DNA of 64,000 bases from Nicotiana tabacum (lineage: Eukaryota; Streptophyta; Magnoliopsida; Solanales; Solanaceae), in contig NC_134082.1 in the NCBI RefSeq assembly GCF_000715075.1, positions 106,370,399 through 106,434,398 on the forward strand. The letters are read 5' to 3'. Below are positions 58,756 through 64,000 of this stretch, one piece after another. The notes beneath the pieces were generated by a model. It worked only from the letters and a program-made list of their open reading frames with translations, had not been told where the DNA came from and searched no databases. The number at the start of each line of letters is the position of its first letter. Position 1 is the stretch's first letter. The position numbers were made by a program, and so were the translations under genes.

Positions 58756-59835
58756 TTACAACTGCTCCTTCAACTCTTTCAACTCAGGCGGGGCCATACG
58801 ATACGGCAGGATAGAAATGGGTTGAATGCCCGGAGCCAAATCAATGCAAAAGTCAATATCCCTGTCGGGTGGCATACCCAACAGATCTGAAGGGAATACC
58901 TCAGGAAACTCACTAACAATGGGCATAGAATCAATAGATGGAACCTCAACACTAGAATCACGAACATAGGCTAAACACCTGTTCTCGACCATACGTTGAG
59001 CCTTCATATACGAGATAACACTGCGGGTAGAATGACCAGGAGTCCATCTCCACTTTAATCGAGGTAAACCTAGTAAGGCTAAGGTCACAGTCTTGGCATG
59101 ACAGTCCAAGATAGCGTGGTAAGGTGATAACCAGTCAATCCCCAATAAGACGTCAAAATCAACCATGTCCAGAAGAAGCAAATCTACACGAGTCTCAAAA
59201 CCTCCAATCACAACTATACATGAACGATGGACTCGATCTACCACAATAAAATCACCCACCGGTGTAGACACATAAATAGGGGCATTCAAAGAATTACTAG
59301 GCATGACCAGATACGGTACAAAATAAGATGACACATATGAGTATGTAGACCCTAGATCAAATAACAATGAAGCATCTCTATCACAAACCAGAACAGTACC
59401 TGTGATAATTGCATCTGAAGCCTCAGCCTCGGGCCTGGTCGGAAGAGCATAACATCGGGGCTGGGCCCTACCACCTTGGACTACATCTCTGGGATGACCT
59501 ACAACTGGCTGGCATCCACCTCTGGTGATCTGAGCTCCACCTGTAGTACCTCTACCTCCACCTCTAGCACCTCTACCCCTACCTCTAGCTAGCTGGGCGG
59601 GCTGTGGAATACCTGGTGCCTGAACCATGGTACGAGAACCTTGATGCTGAGAGCTACTCCATGCTCGAAAGCAAAACCTGACAATGTGACCCATATCACC
59701 ACAAGTGTAATAAGCCCTCGGCTGCTGAGACTGCTGACCTTGACAACCTGAATGACCACCCCGAAAACTCTGAAGTGGCGGTGCACTGATAGGAGCTGGT
59801 GGTGCATTATAGGACTGCTGATCAGAATACTGCAT
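58756..59835 (-). CDS. Open frame with zinc knuckle, protease and start of RT
   Basis: 359 codons are uninterrupted. Order: Pro/Ser-rich segment; knuckle YYTCGDMGHIVRFC at about 59690-59730, in which Tyr replaces the first Cys; an Arg/Gly-rich stretch; protease motif LFDLGSTYSYVS near 59345; VDFDVLLGIDWLSPYHAILDC, typical of the protease end; then SEFPEVFPSDLLGMPPDRDIDF leading into RT. In life this would be part of a gag-pol polyprotein. The flanking stops (TAG at 59836 and TAA at 58755) make it a fragment rather than a gene. Confidence 0.8.
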   Translation of the reverse strand: MQYSDQQSYNAPPAPISAPPLQSFRGGHSGCQGQQSQQPRAYYTCGDMGHIVRFCFRAWSSSQHQGSRTMVQAPGIPQPAQLARGRGRGARGGGRGTTGGAQITRGGCQPVVGHPRDVVQGGRAQPRCYALPTRPEAEASDAIITGTVLVCDRDASLLFDLGSTYSYVSSYFVPYLVMPSNSLNAPIYVSTPVGDFIVVDRVHRSCIVVIGGFETRVDLLLLDMVDFDVLLGIDWLSPYHAILDCHAKTVTLALLGLPRLKWRWTPGHSTRSVISYMKAQRMVENRCLAYVRDSSVEVPSIDSMPIVSEFPEVFPSDLLGMPPDRDIDFCIDLAPGIQPISILPYRMAPPELKELKEQL

Positions 59836-60584
59836 CTAAGGACCACGGCCACCTGAAGCACCGTGAGAAACCTGAAGTGCTGACTGGAAACGCCTAGGAG
59901 GATGGCCCCTACCATACGAATCTCTGCCTCTGGACGAGGTACCACTGAATCGGCCTGAATGATGAGGCCTCTTGTCAGACCCCTGACCACCTCCCTACGA
60001 CAGAACCATCTCCACTCTCCTAGCCACATTGGCCGCCTCCTCGAAGGAAATCTCACTCCTTGTCTCCTAGCCATCTGAAGACGAATCGCCTGAATAAGTC
60101 CCTCAATGAACCTCATCACCCTCTCTCTCTCTCGGTGGGAAGTATGATAAGAGCATGACGAGCCAAGTCAATGAATCTGGTCTCATACTGGGTAACAGTC
60201 ATAGAACCCTGCTGGAGATGCTCAAACTGCCTACGATAGATATCTCTCTGAGTAATAGGGAGAAACTTCTCCAGAAATAGCTGAGTAAACTGCTCCCAGG
60301 TCAAGGCTGGTGATCTGGCTGGTCTCGCCAAGCAATAATCTCTCCACCAAGTCTTGGCAGATCCAGACAAGCAAAAAGTAGCAAAATCGACCCCATTGGT
60401 CTCAACTATCCCCATGTTACTGAGAACCTCTTGACAGCTGTCTAGATAATCCTAGGGGTCCTCAGAAGATGCATGCTGAAAGTAGTAGTGAAGAGCTTGG
60501 TGAACCTGTCCAACCTCCACAAAGCATCGACAAACATAGTTGCTCCATCACCGGTCTGAGCTACCACACCCGGCTGAACTGCTC
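59836..60584 (-). pseudogene. gag, C-terminal part
   Basis: NMGIVETNGVDFATFCLSGSAKTWWRDY, FTQLFLEKFLPITQRDIYRRQFEHLQQGS and TVTQYETRFIDLARHA identify the gag core. A one-base loss near 60478, a TAG near 60452 and a frame change near 60116 break it. Another TAG (for CAG) is near 59996. It continues upstream of the solo LTR at 61890. Confidence 0.8.
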
Positions 60585-61884
60585 TGATCACGCCTAACTA
60601 TTCCTTATAAAAAGAACCCTGCGGACGTTGCAAATATAACCTGAGTATTCTGCCCAAAGTCGAATCCACAGAGAGTTAACCTATCAATCACTATCTTTAG
60701 ACCCACTAAACTCTTGAGAACCAATTTCTCCAAACGTTGAATCACAGTTGATGGTGTCTTCAATAATTAAAATTGCAAGTAAATAAACAACTGTAAACTA
60801 AGGATGTTAAGGTTGTAAACAATAATGAGAAAATGCTAAGGTAACGACTTCCCCTATTGATGGAATCTCTTCTGTTTATGCTTCATACAAATTGACCAAC
60901 ACCTTTCTATCAATCATAAACGCTCATCTTACCGTAAATCTCTCCTGAGTAATCACAGTAATATACTCAATGCACTCTCCCAAGATACAATAGCTAGCTC
61001 TAATTAACACGGTTCATTTTAGATTGCACTCAAGGCTTCCTTATCCCTAATCCCGCCTTTAAACCCGCAGTTATAGATCCCTCTTATACTTTAGGAGTGG
61101 TGTTGTTCAACAATAACCGAAATATGCACTCTCTCCCGAGTTATACACACTAAATAGGCACAGCTAATTGAGGATCCTGTCAATTAACTACAACATGCAC
61201 AAAGTTGAACAAATAAAGATTGAGACTAGCAATTTGTATTCACATAAACAAGAAGTTCATCCCCCAATAGGTTCCATCAAAACTTTAGACAAAGGATTTA
61301 GCTACTCATAACTATGGGTAAATAAGCTAAAACAATATTCATCATAAAACTTGCAAGAAAAATCAAAGAAAAGAAGAAACATGTTTTGGGTGATCTCTCA
61401 CAATTGTTTTTTCCTTGCCAAAATACTCTCCAAATCAATACATATCTCTCTTGGGCGAAGTCTAATGTTTAAAATAGGGTTTTGGGCTAACAATCCCGTA
61501 TTTTGTACTTTAGTTCTTGAAGTTCTCCGCCTCCGCCGCGGTTCTGCCGCGGTTGCGGTCAAACTGCGGCCAAACATGCTCTCTGATTCTCACTTTGTCT
61601 GCAGCCATCTTCTACCGCGGTTCTACCGCGGTCGCGGTAGAACCGCGGTAGTCCTCTTTCAGTTCTGACTTGAGCCTCGCGTGGTTTACTTGACGGAATT
61701 TTACGATCGGCCTCTTTTTCTCCATATTTGATCCCAAAAGTACTCCATAGCCTTCTCTGGTCATATATAACCTGCAAAGCATGAAAAATACTAATAAGAG
61801 CATTTTGTTATCACTTTTATCATCCAAACTATACAAGAAGGTGGTTATTTAGGGCCTATTTATAGTTAAATTCACCTATTATCA
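60585..61884 (-). mobile_element. Solo LTR (1.3 kb), Tat/Athila-like, inserted in gag
   Basis: TGATCACGCCT to ATTATCA with a perfect 5-bp TSD TGCTC (60580-60584, 61885-61889). The start resembles the LTRs at 34527 and 38988, and some internal words (GAGTGGTGTTGTTCAACAA, CACACTAAATAGGCACAG) are shared, so it belongs to a related family. A CCGCGG word cluster lies at 61530-61655. Confidence 0.85.
61530..61655. repeat. CCGCGGTTCTGCCGCGG word cluster
   Basis: CCGCGGTTCTGCCGCGG, TTGCGGTC, CTGCGGCC and then ACCGCGGTTCTACCGCGGTC with CGCGGTAGAACCGCGG form a strong inverted repeat. A CTATTTTAAAC box at about 61466 follows on the minus strand. Confidence 0.75.
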
Positions 61885-61889
61885 TGCTC

Positions 61890-62301
61890 CAACTGGCTGA
61901 ACTGCTGGAGTATGGAACTGGGGAGCTACCTGCTCCGGAGTGCGAGGAGCAGGAGTCTGGTTTCCTCCTCCAGCCTGAGAGACGGCTGGTGCTACAGGAA
62001 GCAAGTCTGCCCGGGTGACACTCTCCATAAGGCCCACTAGACGGACCAGAGCATCCTGGAGTACTAGGGTAGCAATAAACCCCTCTAGGACCTGAGCTGG
62101 GCCCACCGAAATTTTCTGGGCCGGAACCTCATCATCAAAGTCAACCTGAGGCTCCGCCGCTGGTGCCGTTGCTCTGGGTTGAGCTCTGCCCCTACCTCGG
62201 CTTCTAGCACGGCTTCGCCCTCGCCCTCTGCCCCTCGTGGGAGCTGCTGCTGGGGGCTCGGGCTGTTGTTCAGTGGATGAGGAAGCGCGTGTTCGCTCCA
62301 T
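61890..62301 (-). CDS. gag N-terminal part, open frame up to solo LTR
   Basis: MERTRASSSTEQQPEPP begins the frame about 180 bp after the primer-binding site. It is Arg/Gly-rich (GRGRGRSRARSRGRGRAQP), then GPAQVLEGFIA, LVRLVGLMESVTRADLLP and a Pro-rich stretch. It has no stop before the solo LTR at 61884. The homologous start at 30721 has three stops. It would contribute to RNA binding in the particle. Confidence 0.8.
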
Positions 62302-62480
62302 CTACGAAAGAACAGAGTAGAAATTCAATTAGCATTGAGAAACCAAACCGCACGACAGGAAGAATTAATGTGAAGTTTTTCCTAACTCTGTAGCCTCTAG
62401 GGGATAAATACAGACGTCTCTGTACCGATCCCTCAGACTCTACTAAGCATGTCTGTGAACTATGAGACCCATGTAACCTA

Positions 62481-62494
62481 GAGCTTTGATACCA
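62481..62494 (-). promoter_or_regulatory. Primer-binding site (tRNA-iMet type)
   Basis: TGGTATCAAAGCTC on the minus strand, 3 nt inside the 5' LTR end. Confidence 0.85.
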
Positions 62495-62497
62495 ACT

Positions 62498-64000
62498 TGT
62501 CACGACCCGGATTTTCCACCCTCGGGAGTCATGATGGCTCCTACTAATGTGAGCTAGGCAAGCCAATTATTGATCAAACTACCATTTTACCCATTTTATA
62601 CTCTTTAGCCTTTGTAATATAATAACGTGTAAACATCGGGGAAAAAAATAATTTAGAAGAAAGCAATAAAAATATCTGAACATGTCACTATTACAATTGA
62701 TTAAGCCTTAACCACCCAGAACTAGCATCACAGTGTCACAGACGGTCTAAGATATATTACATACAAAGTCTAAAATAAAAGATACATTGTTGCTGAATTT
62801 AAGGAAATGAAATAGGAATAAAAGGGATAGAGGGAGACGCCAGGGCCTGCGGACACCTGCAGGTCTACCTTGGATCTCCTTGGACTGAAGGTAGCCTCCA
62901 AAATATGGTCCAAAAGCTGCTCCGGAATTTGTATATAGTGCAAAGTGTAGTATCAGAACAACCGACCCCATATGCTGGTAAGTGCCTAGCCTAACCTCGG
63001 CAAAGTAGTAACGACGCTAGGACCAGACTACCAAATAAACATGTGCAATTCAACTATATACACCGGAAAAGAAGAACAGTAATAAATAGTCAAATATGGG
63101 AGGGGTAGCATGCTGCGGGGGAGATATAAATTCCGAATAGAAAGGCAACAAGTAAATGAAAGAAACAATAAAACTCGAATATCAACAAAGAACCAGAAAT
63201 CAATAAATGCACGGCATCACCCTTCGTGTTTTTATTCTCGTCCTCACCAAAGCAATCATATAATGAAAATATGCACGGCATCACCCTTCGTGCTTTTACT
63301 CTCTTTCCTCACCATATAATCAATATAATTGGCACGGAATGGTACGTCATGCGGCACGGCGGCACGGCATCACCCTTCATTTTTACACTCTTTCCTCACA
63401 AATCATACACGGCATTACCCTTCATGCTTTACACTCTTTCCTCACAAAAATAATATACGGTATCACACTTCGTGTTTTAACTCTCTTACTCACCCAAACA
63501 ACAATCACAAACAATAGGGCAAGGAAATAAATAAAATTGCAACAAGAATCCCGGCAAGGGAACAATAATTCAACAATAAGTCCCGGCATGGGACAACATC
63601 AAACAATCCAATATCCCGGCAAAGGAGTCAATATAGTGATTCTTTTCTCTTTTTCACTTTTACTTCACAACTCACTTTACAACTTGAGCCAATGCTCCAA
63701 GGGTTCAATTACCACTTATACTTTCACAATTCGTTATACAACTTGAGTCAACGCTCCTCAATGTTCATAGGTCACAATTCCTTCCACAAACTTTGCACAA
63801 CAAATAGAAATCTTCGCCAAGGAATGAATAATACAACAAAGTCATGATAATCACAATATAAGACTTATGAGCATGCTTGACACCAACGTATAGATACTCG
63901 TCACTATGCTTATACGTCGTACTCGACAAATACCACATAGCAAATAGGATTCGACTCCTAATCCCTCAAGCTAAGGTTGGACCAAACACTTACCTCGATG
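62498..64000 (-). repeat. 5' LTR of the right-hand chromovirus, partial
   Basis: TGTCACGACCCGG onward matches 52998-54500 closely. The window ends inside it. Confidence 0.9.
63208..63500. repeat. CGGCATCACCCTTCGTGC minisatellite (5' LTR)
   Basis: About six units; one more and more degenerate than in the partner LTR at 53713. Confidence 0.8.

Larger units (their letters stand above)
52998..64000 (-). mobile_element. Chromovirus-type Ty3/gypsy retrotransposon, 5' LTR runs off window
   Basis: On the minus strand the 5' LTR (62498 to beyond 64000) leads to a primer-binding site, gag, knuckle, protease, RT, RNase H, integrase, chromodomain-like tail, polypurine tract and 3' LTR (52998-55956). 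A solo LTR splits gag. It is the most complete element in the window, but several domains carry stops or lost catalytic residues. The TSD cannot be checked. Confidence 0.9.

Overview
This is plant nuclear DNA, almost certainly from Solanaceae and probably Nicotiana. The evidence is AT-rich sequence packed with very long LTRs (about 2.8-3.0 kb) of Ty3/gypsy chromovirus type, an RTE-type LINE with the TS-SINE-like tail and (GTT)n end, a short hAT-type MITE, and a Mutator-like element carrying a Ulp1-type protease gene. I see no intact host gene. Every protein-coding stretch belongs to a transposable element, and nearly all carry stops or frameshifts.

Layout. (1) 1-7480: right part of a Mutator-like element (MULE) with two converging genes, a DUF1985/Ulp1 C48 protease pseudogene (+) and a MuDR-type transposase pseudogene (-). 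(2) 7704-22715, block A: a low-copy AT-rich segment interrupted by two non-autonomous MULEs (8498-9724, 9746-11831) and a complete coding-free LTR element (12084-22074) that sits inside a hAT-type MITE. (3) 22716-27200: a truncated chromovirus (3' LTR plus end of pol, minus strand). (4) 27202-51985, block B: a second copy of the block A segment, interrupted by a 106-bp plastid 23S rRNA fragment, a large chromovirus (27549-48894), a SINE/LINE tail and another MULE-like element. The chromovirus hosts a non-autonomous Tat/Athila-like element (34527-40515), a 5'-truncated LINE (41646-43870) and a solo LTR (44817-47497). (5) 52998 to the window end: a minus-strand chromovirus whose gag is split by another solo LTR (60585-61884).

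How the parts relate. Blocks A and B serve as empty sites for each other's insertions, so element ends and target-site duplications (TSDs) can be read directly and the insertions ordered. The chromovirus bodies follow gag - CCHC knuckle - protease - reverse transcriptase (RT) - RNase H - integrase - C-terminal chromodomain-like segment. Premature stops are mostly TAG at expected CAG codons, as expected for CHG methylation followed by deamination.

Most interesting signals. A hairpin (5-bp covarying stem, hexaloop GAGGAC or near) lies exactly 20 nt from the 3' LTR in five different elements of two gypsy lineages, including elements with little or no coding capacity. In addition, every LTR family here carries an array of short CG-containing imperfect palindromes, in most cases just upstream of a TATA-like box, and most carry a second hairpin-forming minisatellite further downstream.
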